Shown here piece after piece: positions 1 through 6,540 of a stretch of 7,490 nucleotides of DNA. The first letter of the stretch is position 1. Each line of letters starts with the position of its first letter. Origin of the DNA: Clostridium sp. UBA6758 (GTDB lineage Bacteria > Bacillota > Clostridia > Clostridiales > Clostridiaceae); the NCBI GenBank assembly GCA_002453475.1, contig DKGY01000099.1, positions 44,833 to 52,322 on the forward strand. Reading direction: 5' to 3'. Under the pieces are notes generated by a model. That model did no database searches. It saw nothing but the letters and a program-made list of their open reading frames with translations, and was not told the origin of the DNA. Made by a program: the position numbers and the translations under genes.

Positions 1-6
1 ATATTT

Positions 7-885
7 TTACGTACAGGATGTAATAGGAAATAACCATTCCTTTAATAAATTCTTTCCTTTTAAAATAAAAAGTGCCTCATCATCATTCTTCAAAGTTCCT
101 TCAATAGGCTTATACTTATGGGTATTAGGTATGAAGTGAACTTGAACTTTTTCTTCTTCTTTAAATATACTTTCTATTAGACAATCAACATCTATTAATT
201 TATTGCTTATAATATCATATATATGAAGTGTTTCTTCTTCTCTTCTTAAAATTATAATGGTATCCCTCTCTGGAATATAATACAAATCATCCTTAAACTC
301 ATATAAACAGTACACTAAAAGTGGCCATTTATCATTAATAGCCCCTAATTTCTTAGATGTAGGAAACCTGTTTGCAGTGAGTATATTTATAAGTTCTTTA
401 TGATTTTCATTACTTATATCAAGCTTTTCTATAGTAGATATCTTCTTATTTATGTATTTGCCATCTATTATATATGTTTTCTCTAAAGTTCTTTCAAAGC
501 CAAATTTAGGATAAAAATCTAACACAGTATTATTCGCAAAAAGATAAATTAAATCATAGTTCTTTTCATATTTATCTATAACATATTTCATCAAAATTGC
601 ACATAATCCTCTATTTCTGAAGTTTTCATCAGTCATAACAGTTCCAATTTGAATAGCTTTTTTTAATTCTCCCTCTATTACAAATTCAAATTTATTTATA
701 GATATATTTGAAACAACTTGGTCTTCATCTATAATAGCATATGGTATATATCCGCTTTTTAAATATCCTTTTTTATACCAATCTTCAAAATCTAATCCAA
801 AGGTCTTATATGCTAGATTATTAAAGCTTTTTCTATATTGCTCTTTATCCAAGAAATTACCTACTATGGTGACTTGTGTATTCAT
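7..885 (-). CDS. GNAT-family N-acetyltransferase with a C-terminal extension
   Basis: This 292-residue protein begins with a GNAT acetyl-CoA-dependent acyltransferase domain (about residues 1-145). Motif A can be seen as an IGTVMTDENFRNRG stretch (residues 80-93). The pyrophosphate-binding loop reads R90-x-x-G93-x-C95, so cysteine sits where the family usually has Gly or Ala. The motif B region is LDFYPKFGF (122-130). The remaining 145 or so residues have no motif I recognise; GNAT proteins of about 300 residues often carry a second degenerate GNAT or sterol-carrier-like half. The acceptor substrate cannot be predicted. The ATG at 885 is preceded by AGGAG with 8 nt spacing, which supports this start. 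It is a soluble protein with no membrane segment. It lies downstream of the kinase gene and the short frame at 909-980 on the same strand with small gaps, so the three may be co-transcribed. Its terminator would lie outside the window. Confidence 0.85.
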   Translation of the reverse strand: MNTQVTIVGNFLDKEQYRKSFNNLAYKTFGLDFEDWYKKGYLKSGYIPYAIIDEDQVVSNISINKFEFVIEGELKKAIQIGTVMTDENFRNRGLCAILMKYVIDKYEKNYDLIYLFANNTVLDFYPKFGFERTLEKTYIIDGKYINKKISTIEKLDISNENHKELINILTANRFPTSKKLGAINDKWPLLVYCLYEFKDDLYYIPERDTIIILRREEETLHIYDIISNKLIDVDCLIESIFKEEEKVQVHFIPNTHKYKPIEGTLKNDDEALFILKGKNLLKEWLFPITSCT

Positions 886-908
886 AATCCTATCTCCTAT
901 TCCATAGT

Positions 909-980
909 TTATTTAATATTTATATAACTCTTTTCTAATACTCCATAGACTCTTATATGTGTTAAATCTATAATCTTCAT
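909..980 (-). pseudogene. 23-codon reading frame, possible gene remnant or leader peptide
   Basis: A short frame, MKIIDLTH followed by IRVYGVLEKSYINIK and a TAA stop, lies between the kinase stop and the GNAT start, about 20 nt from each. It has a good ribosome site (AAAGGTGA, about 5 nt before the ATG at 980), better than the kinase gene's own. The first eight residues look like the usual opening of cyclase/kynurenine-formamidase-type proteins, which often begin M-K-I-x-D-L-T-H; the rest does not continue that family. It may be what is left after an internal deletion, a small translated peptide coupled to the GNAT gene, or chance. An in-frame ATG at 995 would add five residues but has a poorer ribosome site. 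The resemblance is from memory of the family and is weak evidence on eight residues. Confidence 0.3.
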
Positions 981-1000
981 AATATCACCTTTCATAATTA

Positions 1001-1501
1001 TTAAATACTTATTTCTTTTAATATACCCCTAGCACTTTTAGAAATCATTATTTTATTTCTATACAGCTCTATATCCTTCAAAAGTTTGTCTTTATCTTTT
1101 TCATATCCATTACTCCATTTATACATTTTTTTCAGCATATTTACTGTAGGTTTGTAATTTGCCCTCTCCATCTTTAAATTTTGAAATATCCACCTTTTTA
1201 AAATGCGATAATTTCTCTTTTTAGCTGGAGTACCAAGCAAAATAATTAAATCAGCTGCTTCGAATCCAAAGTCAAAACATTCCCTTCTAACTCCTTCAAT
1301 AATCCATTTATCCTCGTTTAAAATCTTATGAAATTCTAAATTTCTTTCTTCTACTGTTCTCTTTCTATCTACATTTTTACTTCTTATATGAACTACATTG
1401 TCTAGCTCATACCAAGGAATATTTAGTTTCTTAGACATTCTCCTAGCCATAGTGGTTTTACCACTGGCTACCGAACCTATTATATACTTTTGAAACTTCA
1501 T
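1001..1501 (-). CDS. P-loop NTPase / small kinase of the FlaR ('DNA topology modulation protein') type
   Basis: This 166-residue protein is an adenylate-kinase-like P-loop NTPase. The Walker A motif GSVASGKTT lies at residues 9-17, followed by a helix (MARRMSKKLNIP) and an acidic ELDN segment around residue 34, where such kinases bind substrate or metal. A WIIEG segment and a later ILLGTP strand fit the parallel-sheet core. The length matches the FlaR-like group of about 170 residues. These are often annotated as topology modulation proteins, but the phosphorylated substrate is not established and the name should not be taken as a function. The ATG at 1501 must be close to the true start because Walker A begins eight residues later, yet no Shine-Dalgarno lies at a normal distance: the nearest GGA-rich stretch is about 19 nt away. 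A TATAAT box at 1515-1520 would give a very short leader. Confidence 0.8.
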   Translation of the reverse strand: MKFQKYIIGSVASGKTTMARRMSKKLNIPWYELDNVVHIRSKNVDRKRTVEERNLEFHKILNEDKWIIEGVRRECFDFGFEAADLIILLGTPAKKRNYRILKRWIFQNLKMERANYKPTVNMLKKMYKWSNGYEKDKDKLLKDIELYRNKIMISKSARGILKEISI

Positions 1502-1514
1502 TAATGTGCATATG

Positions 1515-1520
1515 ATTATA
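1515..1520 (-). promoter_or_regulatory. Candidate -10 box for the kinase gene
   Basis: A perfect TATAAT on the minus strand lies 13 nt before the ATG at 1501. I see no convincing -35 element at 16-18 nt. If used, transcription would start about 7 nt before the ATG, giving a nearly leaderless mRNA. TATAAT matches are common in DNA this AT-rich, so this is tentative. Confidence 0.35.
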
Positions 1521-1700
1521 CATCCTAACTAATATATTTTACTTTAATAATTTCTACTATTACCTATTTTAACTAGTATTACTAAACGCTCATTTCACAT
1601 AAATATTGTATTAGATTTCAAATTAATTCTTATTTAAATATTACAATAAAATATATTCCATAAATACCATTAGAATCCTTTAAATATAATTAGGTTTATA

Positions 1701-1739
1701 AAAAAAACACTAACCCCATTTAAAGATTAGTGTTTTTTT
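1701..1739 (-). terminator. Intrinsic terminator of serS
   Basis: A perfect 13-bp stem is formed by 1701-1713 and 1727-1739 around a 13-nt loop. The arms are AAAAAAACACTAA and its complement. On the minus strand it lies 18 nt past the serS stop and ends in a seven-U run, so it should stop serS transcription before the kinase gene. The A-run on the other arm makes it formally bidirectional. Confidence 0.9.
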
Positions 1740-1756
1740 ATTTGATAAGATATATT

Positions 1757-3037
1757 TTATAAAGTTAATTTATCTTTTCCTATCCACTTTCTTAATACCT
1801 CAGGCACTATAACACTTCCGTCAGCTTGCTGATACTGTTCTAGTATAGCTGGTAATAATCTACTTGTAGCTAGCCCTGATGCATTTAAGGTATTTAGATA
1901 TTCTACCTTATTACCATCTTCTCTTCTAAATCTTATCATGCCTCTTCTTGCTTGATAATCTCTTGCATTAGAAGCTGAACTTATCTCTTTATATTCATTC
2001 ATGCTTGGTATCCAAACTTCTATATCGTAAGTCTTTGCCATAGATGCGCTACAGTCTTTAGCTGCCAGCTTTACTAGCCTATAATGCAATCCTAACCCTT
2101 TTACCAAAGCTTCAGCCTTTTGAATTAATTCTTCTAGTGCTTCATCTGAATCCTCTGGCTTTGTATATTGGAACATTTCTATTTTATTAAATTGATGTCC
2201 CCTTATCATACCTCTTTCAGATTTTCTATAACTTCCAGCTTCAACACGATAGCAAGGAGTATATGCAAATAATTTCTTAGGCAATTCTTCTTCTTTTAAA
2301 ATCTCTCCTCTATAAAGGTTAATTAAAGCAGTTTCTGCTGTAGGAAGCATAAATTGCATATTTTCTTTATCTTTTTTATCTCCAACTGTGAATACTTCAT
2401 CAATGAATTTAGGAAACTGTCCTGCTGAAAGACCACATTGATAGTTTAATATATGTGGAGGTAAGATAAATTCATATCCATCTTTTGTATGCTCTTCTAT
2501 AAAGTAATTAAGTAGAGCCCATTCTAACATAGCTCCTACACCTTTATATATCCAAAAACCATTGCCTCCAAGCTTAACTCCTCTTTCATAATCAATAAGA
2601 TCATGGACTTTCGCAAGTTCTACATGGTCTTTAATTTGGAAATCAAATTTAGGCTTCTCTCCAAATTCTCTAACTACCTTGTTATTTTCTTTTCCACCTG
2701 CTACTACATCCTCATCAGGTATATTCGGAAGGCTTTCCATAAATATATTAATCTTTTCTTCTATCTCTTGAAGTTTTTCATCATACTCTTTTATTTCCCT
2801 ACTAACTACTTTCATCTCTTCATATAAAGCTTCTACATTCTCACCACTCTTTTTAAGAATAGGTATTTCTTTAGAAACCTTATTTTTCTTACTTTTAAGT
2901 TCTTCTACTTGAATTAATGTTTTTCTTCTCTCTTCATCCCATTGTAGAAGTTCTGAAAAATCTACACCGTCCATTCTCTTTGAAAGAGCAGCCTTAACCT
3001 TCTCAGGATTTTTTCTAATTAAATAAATATCTATCAT
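1757..3037 (-). CDS. serS: Seryl-tRNA synthetase (class II), divergent variant
   Basis: This enzyme charges tRNA-Ser with serine in the cytoplasm. The 426-residue length is normal for bacterial SerRS. Residues 1-105 form the N-terminal domain with a charged coiled coil (about 30-100) that grips the long variable arm of tRNA-Ser. The class II core follows: the TAE serine/ATP site at 233-235, motif 2 with Arg264 and Glu266 followed by the GMIRGHQFNKIE segment, E-I-S-S-A-S-N at 351-357, and motif 3 with Thr383, Asn385, Ser387 and Arg393. All recognisable catalytic residues are present. Several usually constant neighbours differ: AKDCSAS (326-332) stands where most bacterial enzymes have a TGDMGFS-like string, SSASNA replaces SSCSN(C/F), and GLATSR replaces GLAVGR. 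This suggests a separate SerRS lineage, possibly a second copy. The ATG at 3037 follows AGGAGGA with 6 nt spacing. Expression should be controlled by the T-box leader upstream. Confidence 0.95.
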   Translation of the reverse strand: MIDIYLIRKNPEKVKAALSKRMDGVDFSELLQWDEERRKTLIQVEELKSKKNKVSKEIPILKKSGENVEALYEEMKVVSREIKEYDEKLQEIEEKINIFMESLPNIPDEDVVAGGKENNKVVREFGEKPKFDFQIKDHVELAKVHDLIDYERGVKLGGNGFWIYKGVGAMLEWALLNYFIEEHTKDGYEFILPPHILNYQCGLSAGQFPKFIDEVFTVGDKKDKENMQFMLPTAETALINLYRGEILKEEELPKKLFAYTPCYRVEAGSYRKSERGMIRGHQFNKIEMFQYTKPEDSDEALEELIQKAEALVKGLGLHYRLVKLAAKDCSASMAKTYDIEVWIPSMNEYKEISSASNARDYQARRGMIRFRREDGNKVEYLNTLNASGLATSRLLPAILEQYQQADGSVIVPEVLRKWIGKDKLTL

Positions 3038-3039
3038 TT

Positions 3040-3329
3040 TTATTCCTCCTCAATGAAATTTTTAATACTAAATCTTTTTATTTTACTATAAATTAAAAAC
3101 TCCCGCCTCTATAAATATAGAGACGAGAGCTATTATATCCCGTGGTACCACTCTAGTTGTCACCTTAGTGACCTCTTTACTGTGCTTTAAGGAGCACCTT
3201 CCTCTGATTCATCATCAGTAACTCCGAAGTGGAAAGACTATGTAATGTACTGATTTACACCTACCATCAGCTCTCTAAAACATTACAATAGTCGTAGTTT
3301 CATCATTGTTATTTTGTATTTAATATATA
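3040..3329 (-). ncRNA. T-box leader controlling serS
   Basis: This untranslated leader senses uncharged tRNA-Ser and lets transcription continue into serS when serine charging is low. Read on the minus strand, Stem I has paired arms 3289-3293/3236-3240 and 3281-3287/3241-3247, the conserved AGAGAG (3271-3276), and an apical hairpin (arms 3266-3270/3250-3254) with a GGTAGGTGTAA loop. Further hairpins lie at 3204-3218, 3182-3197 (Stem III-like) and 3159-3172. The T-box proper, AGAGTGGTACCACGG, is at 3140-3154. Its TGGT should pair with the tRNA acceptor end. A UCC serine triplet (3231-3233) lies in the unpaired stretch on the 3' side of Stem I and is the best specifier candidate. The 5' end is an estimate from a possible -10 box. 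Confidence 0.92.
3095..3129 (-). terminator. T-box attenuator terminator, competing with the antiterminator
   Basis: The terminator stem pairs 3116-3129 with 3100-3113 (14 bp including two G-U pairs) and is followed on the minus strand by five Us (3095-3099). The competing antiterminator uses 3151-3155 paired with 3118-3122 and 3139-3143 paired with 3123-3127, leaving TGGTACC (3144-3150) as the bulge that meets the tRNA end. The two structures share 3118-3127, so they exclude each other, as expected for a T-box switch. Confidence 0.9.
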
Positions 3330-3335
3330 TTAACC

Positions 3336-3341
3336 ATTATA
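3336..3341 (-). promoter_or_regulatory. Candidate -10 box of the serS T-box transcript
   Basis: A TATAAT on the minus strand lies just outside the first structured part of the leader. The nearest -35-like TTTACA (3362-3367) is about 20 nt away, longer than usual. If used, the transcript would begin near 3329. Placement relative to the leader supports it, but the AT-rich background makes chance matches likely. Confidence 0.35.
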
Positions 3342-3503
3342 TTAACACTTTATTCTTAGGATGTAAATATTTTAAAAACTAATTCTAATAAATTTAGTTA
3401 ATCATTAATATGTACTTTAAGTTAATACTTATTTCTTCTCTTTTATTTTTACTTATATTTTTTCAATATCACATTTTTATTTTTCATAAGATAATACTAA
3501 ATA

Positions 3504-3512
3504 TGTTATAAT
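3504..3512 (+). promoter_or_regulatory. Extended -10 promoter of the nucleotidase gene
   Basis: TGTTATAAT is a perfect extended -10 element (TG-N-TATAAT). No good -35 is visible, which is acceptable for extended -10 promoters. It predicts an mRNA starting near 3519 with an untranslated leader of about 75 nt. Confidence 0.55.
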
Positions 3513-3525
3513 TGTTTAAATAAAA

Positions 3526-3565
3526 TAATTATGTGGTTTTAGCTATTTTTATAAATACATAATTA
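3526..3565 (+). repeat. Inverted repeat in the 5' leader of the nucleotidase gene
   Basis: TAATTATGT (3526-3534) and its exact complement ACATAATTA (3557-3565) form a 9-bp inverted repeat, extended by three pairs beyond one mismatch. It lies between the promoter and the ribosome site. It is AT-only apart from one G-C pair, so an RNA hairpin would be weak; an operator is equally possible. Confidence 0.35.
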
Positions 3566-3593
3566 ATTTTAAGATAATATACAGAGGTGCAAA

Positions 3594-5117
3594 ATGAAAA
3601 AACTAAAGATATACTTTACATCAGATCTACACGGATATGTATATCCTACAGATTATAGAGATGATAATGAAAAAAATATGGGCATATTGAATATAATTAA
3701 TCAATTTAATAAAGATGGAAATACATTAATTATAGACGGTGGAGATACAATTCAAGGTTCTCCATTTACTAATTATCTAAGTAATAGTGAATTTGATATA
3801 CACCCACTAGCTACTATAATGAATGAGGGTCAATATGATTATGTAACTCTTGGTAATCATGATTTTAATTATGGTTATAACTATTTGAAAAAATACCTTA
3901 ATAATCTAAATGGAAAATGTATATGTACTAATGTAGATAACAAAACAAATGAATTATCTATTTTACCTTATGATATTAAAACTATGGAAAATGGCTTAAA
4001 GGTAGGAATGATTGGATTTACTACTGATTTTATAAATAGATGGGAAAGACCTAGCAATATTGAGAACTTCACCATATCTGATACTTTTAACACCGTAAAA
4101 AAATATTATGAAGAATTAAAAAATCAATGCGATTTATTAATCGGAATTTATCATGGTGGATTTGAAAATGATTTGGAATCTCATGAAAAATTAAGTGATA
4201 CAAGTGAAAATATAGCCTATAAACTCTGTAAAGAATTTGATTTTCACATTCTTCTAACTGGACATCAACATATGGAAATTCCGGGGCATTATCTCCATAA
4301 TACCTATATAGCTCAAACTCCACCTAATGGCACAAAGTTTTTAGAGCTTAACCTAGAACTTCACGAAGATTTAAGCTTAGATATAAATTCATCCTTAAGA
4401 AATGTTGAACTTAATCCTAACAAAGCTATGTATGATAAATTCTTAAGTCTAGAAAATCAAGTTCAGAAATGGCTAGATACTCCAGTTGGATTTTTAGATG
4501 TAGAACTTCAACCTAGTACTCATATAGATATGGCTGTGAATGGTTCCTATTTAGCTAATTTTATAAATCAAGTTCAATTAGATGCCAGCGGTGCGGATAT
4601 TTCAGTTACTTCCTTTGCTAACTCTATAAAAGGTTTTAACAAAGACGTAACGGTAAGGGATATAACTTCTACTTATATGTTTCCAAATACCTTATCCATT
4701 CTTGAAGTAGATGGAAAAACTTTAAAACTTGCCCTTGAAAGATGTGCTAGTTACTTTGAATATGCAGATGATAAATTACAAGTTTCTAATCGTTTCTTAA
4801 AGCCTAAGATAGAACACTATAACTACGACTATTTTGCAAATTTAAATTATACCTTTGACTTAACTAAAGAAGTAGGTAATCGTGTTAGTTCAATAAAATT
4901 TAAAGGAAAAGAAGTTAAAGAAGTTAATGATAATGATAAACTTACTCTTGCCATGAATAACTATAGAGCAACTGGGGCTGGTGGCTATGACTTCTATAGA
5001 GATTGTAAAGTAGTAGGTGAAGTTTTAAAGGAAATGCCTGACATTATAATTGACTATTTCATAGGTCATAAACAAGTTATAGTTGATAAAAATCAATATT
5101 TAACTATTATCAAATAA
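3594..5117 (+). CDS. Metallophosphatase / 5'-nucleotidase family protein (CpdB/UshA class), no signal peptide
   Basis: This 507-residue protein should hydrolyse nucleoside monophosphates or 2',3'-cyclic nucleotides with a two-metal centre. The N-terminal metallophosphatase domain (about 1-270) has its full motif set: D11-x-H13, G50-D51, G87-N-H-D90, H187 in YHGGF, and G223-H-Q-H226. The C-terminal nucleotidase domain (about 290-507) carries a YDYF...Y-x-FDL string typical of cyclic-phosphodiesterase/3'-nucleotidase members and the substrate-binding NYRATGAGGYDFY segment at 456-468. Most relatives are exported or wall-anchored. This one begins MKKLKIYFTSDLHG, directly in the first catalytic strand, with no hydrophobic leader and no C-terminal sorting signal, so it is probably cytoplasmic. 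The ATG at 3594 follows an AGAGGTG ribosome site. It is transcribed alone and ends at a hairpin shared with the convergent nitroreductase gene. The exact substrate is uncertain. Confidence 0.88.
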   Translation: MKKLKIYFTSDLHGYVYPTDYRDDNEKNMGILNIINQFNKDGNTLIIDGGDTIQGSPFTNYLSNSEFDIHPLATIMNEGQYDYVTLGNHDFNYGYNYLKKYLNNLNGKCICTNVDNKTNELSILPYDIKTMENGLKVGMIGFTTDFINRWERPSNIENFTISDTFNTVKKYYEELKNQCDLLIGIYHGGFENDLESHEKLSDTSENIAYKLCKEFDFHILLTGHQHMEIPGHYLHNTYIAQTPPNGTKFLELNLELHEDLSLDINSSLRNVELNPNKAMYDKFLSLENQVQKWLDTPVGFLDVELQPSTHIDMAVNGSYLANFINQVQLDASGADISVTSFANSIKGFNKDVTVRDITSTYMFPNTLSILEVDGKTLKLALERCASYFEYADDKLQVSNRFLKPKIEHYNYDYFANLNYTFDLTKEVGNRVSSIKFKGKEVKEVNDNDKLTLAMNNYRATGAGGYDFYRDCKVVGEVLKEMPDIIIDYFIGHKQVIVDKNQYLTIIK

Positions 5118-5124
5118 TTTATAA

Positions 5125-5183
5125 AGAAGAGTATATAAGATTGTATAACAACAACAACAACTTTATATACTCTTCTAATTTTT
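5125..5183 (+). terminator. Hairpin terminator between convergent genes, with an (AAC)5 loop
   Basis: Arms 5125-5138 and 5163-5176 form a perfect 14-bp stem (AGAAGAGTATATAA), followed by TTTTT at 5179-5183. It lies just after the nucleotidase stop and suits plus-strand termination best; the minus-strand side has only a weak U tract, though it also sits just past the nitroreductase stop. The 24-nt loop is unusually long and is mostly five AAC triplets. Confidence 0.8.
5147..5161 (+). repeat. (AAC)5 trinucleotide repeat
   Basis: Five perfect tandem AAC units lie within the loop of the intergenic hairpin. The repeat is non-coding and outside both flanking genes. Confidence 0.95.
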
Positions 5184-5193
5184 ATAAATTAAA

Positions 5194-6051
5194 CTATTCC
5201 TTTATCCACGTTATAATATATTTTAAATCTACAGGTGTTGAAGGTAATTCAGGATTACTATCTATAAATCTTCCATCTACACCATGCTCTTTACATGTTA
5301 GCTCAAAGTGACACATGGCTATTCCCATATCTATTCTGTGGTTATCCCTCCCTGTATCCTTAGAATGACTGCTATATTTTTCTTCTTTATAAAAATGAAA
5401 CTTATTTTCATCTTTTATAATTCGCCATGGCTGCTTATTTATAGCTGATGGTGCTAACCTTACGTTTTCTAAGGCCTCCTCAATAATTCCAAGCTCCTTA
5501 TTTATAGGAATTGGTTCTGTAAAGTTCTTTAATTTAAATAATTCACTCCAATCCTTTCTTCTACCTGACCTTCCTTGAAATTTAATAATTCTCTCTATAA
5601 AACTCTTCTTATCAGCCCTATAACCTATAGGAGATATAGCTGCAAAAATTTCATTTTCTTTTACATCCATTACCTTGCTAAATTCACTCTTTTTAAAGGT
5701 ACCAGCAATCCAGCAAGTTCCTAACCCTAGGCTAGTAGCATAAAGAATAATTGCTTCCATCTCATAGCCTAGTTCCTCTAAATCCATATATCCTGCTTCT
5801 ACAGCAACCCCTATGTAGGTTGAAGCCCCCTTTATAATGCCATAGGTACCAAGTTTTCCTCCATTAATTTCTTCTTTAGAATTTATAATTTTAAATTTTA
5901 CCTTAGCCTTAAATGGCCCCTCTATATCTGAAATGAATTTATTTAATTTAATAAGTATATCTTTATTTATAGAAGTATTATCATAGGTTCTTATAGAAGT
6001 TCTAGTTTTTATGAGCTCTGTAATTGATTTATCGTACTTTATATTATCCAT
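5194..6051 (-). CDS. Nitroreductase-family flavoprotein, TM1586 type
   Basis: This 285-residue protein fits the nitroreductase superfamily, which binds FMN and reduces substrates with NAD(P)H. The N-terminal half has the FMN-phosphate motif R17-x-S19-x-R21 (TRTSIRTYD) and the glycine-rich GLGTCWIAG segment (109-117). The C-terminal half repeats the fold in weaker form, with a VRLAPSAINKQPWR segment (197-210) and a MGIAMCHFEL helix (242-251). This single-chain, two-half arrangement of about 285 residues is the mark of the TM1586-like group, in which one polypeptide stands in for the usual dimer. The natural substrate is unknown. The ATG at 6051 follows GGAG with 7 nt spacing. It forms a single-gene unit divergent from the cold-shock gene, with an 8-bp tandem repeat just before its ribosome site. 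Confidence 0.87.
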   Translation of the reverse strand: MDNIKYDKSITELIKTRTSIRTYDNTSINKDILIKLNKFISDIEGPFKAKVKFKIINSKEEINGGKLGTYGIIKGASTYIGVAVEAGYMDLEELGYEMEAIILYATSLGLGTCWIAGTFKKSEFSKVMDVKENEIFAAISPIGYRADKKSFIERIIKFQGRSGRRKDWSELFKLKNFTEPIPINKELGIIEEALENVRLAPSAINKQPWRIIKDENKFHFYKEEKYSSHSKDTGRDNHRIDMGIAMCHFELTCKEHGVDGRFIDSNPELPSTPVDLKYIITWIKE

Positions 6052-6064
6052 AACTTTTCTCCAA

Positions 6065-6088
6065 TCTTTATATCTTTATATCTTTATA
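6065..6088 (-). repeat. Three tandem copies of an 8-bp unit upstream of the nitroreductase gene
   Basis: The plus strand reads TCTTTATA at 6065-6072, 6073-6080 and 6081-6088, three perfect head-to-tail copies (TATAAAGA on the minus strand). The block ends two bases before the GGAG ribosome site of the nitroreductase gene. Each unit contains a TATAAA that resembles a -10 box, so copy number could change promoter or leader strength. Confidence 0.9.
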
Positions 6089-6269
6089 TTAAAAACAAAT
6101 TATATTTATTAGATTAACTTATATTTTAAACTTGTATCAATATATAATTCTTCAATAATAAAATTATTCATCTTTTTTATATTAATATTTACTATTATTT
6201 TGTGTAAAAATCGGTAATATTTCAAATACTACACTATAAATTAATTTAATATTTGAGGAGGAATAAATA
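6089..6269. promoter_or_regulatory. Divergent intergenic region of nitroreductase and cold-shock genes
   Basis: About 180 nt of AT-rich DNA should hold promoters in both directions. On the plus strand, TATAAA at 6235-6240 is a possible -10 for the cold-shock gene, but no matching -35 is convincing, and TTGTGT at 6200-6205 lacks a good partner. I see no strong hairpin or riboswitch. Confidence 0.3.
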
Positions 6270-6479
6270 TTGTCTAGTATAACTGGTATTGTTAAGTGGT
6301 ATAATGAAGGAAAGGGGTATGGATTTATCTCCTGTAATGAAGGTAATGATGTATTTGTACATCATTCACAAATAAAAGAAAAAGGAACTAATAAAGATTT
6401 GCATGAAGGTGAAAGTGTATCTTTCGATATTACTGATGGAGCCAAAGGACCTATGGCTATAAATGTTCAAAAGTTATAA
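6270..6479 (+). CDS. Cold-shock domain protein (CspA family), TTG start
   Basis: This 69-residue protein is a single cold-shock domain that binds single-stranded RNA and DNA and loosens RNA structure. The fold signatures are intact: IVKWYN (7-12), RNP1 as KGYGFI (15-20, Tyr in place of the usual first Phe) and RNP2 as VFVHHS (28-33). The length is standard for the family. The start is TTG at 6270, preceded by AGGAGG with 8 nt spacing. An in-frame TAA lies one codon upstream, and the next in-frame ATG is near the C-terminus, so TTG is the only start that gives a complete domain. After the start the protein reads SSITGIVKW, slightly longer than typical relatives. It is a single-gene unit ending at a hairpin terminator. 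Whether it is cold-induced cannot be seen here. Confidence 0.93.
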   Translation: MSSITGIVKWYNEGKGYGFISCNEGNDVFVHHSQIKEKGTNKDLHEGESVSFDITDGAKGPMAINVQKL

Positions 6480-6492
6480 GTTGTAATTAAGG

Positions 6493-6540
6493 GGTTATCT
6501 TAGGGTTATATGATTTAATCTTAAGGTAGCCTATTTTTAT
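6493..6540 (+). terminator. Intrinsic terminator of the cold-shock gene
   Basis: Arms 6493-6508 and 6516-6531 form a 16-bp stem including four G-U pairs, with a 7-nt loop, followed by TATTTTTAT. It lies 13 nt after the stop codon. Confidence 0.8.

Noticed and set aside
2603..2827. Plus-strand open frame of 74 codons
   Set aside because: It lies entirely inside serS on the opposite strand, has no ribosome site, and its Phe/Tyr/Leu-rich translation is the usual shadow of an AT-rich coiled-coil gene.
3144..3150. The GTGGTACCAC palindrome as a protein-binding operator
   Set aside because: It is the core of the T-box motif, and its RNA role in the antiterminator explains it.
3342..3500. A hidden small gene or RNA between the serS leader and the nucleotidase promoter
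   Set aside because: The sequence is AT-rich with no ribosome-site/start pair, no stable hairpin and no coding-like frame; it looks like promoter spacer.
4087..4323. Minus-strand open frame of 78 codons
   Set aside because: It lies inside the nucleotidase gene opposite its catalytic motifs, and its His/Tyr-rich composition is typical of an antisense shadow.
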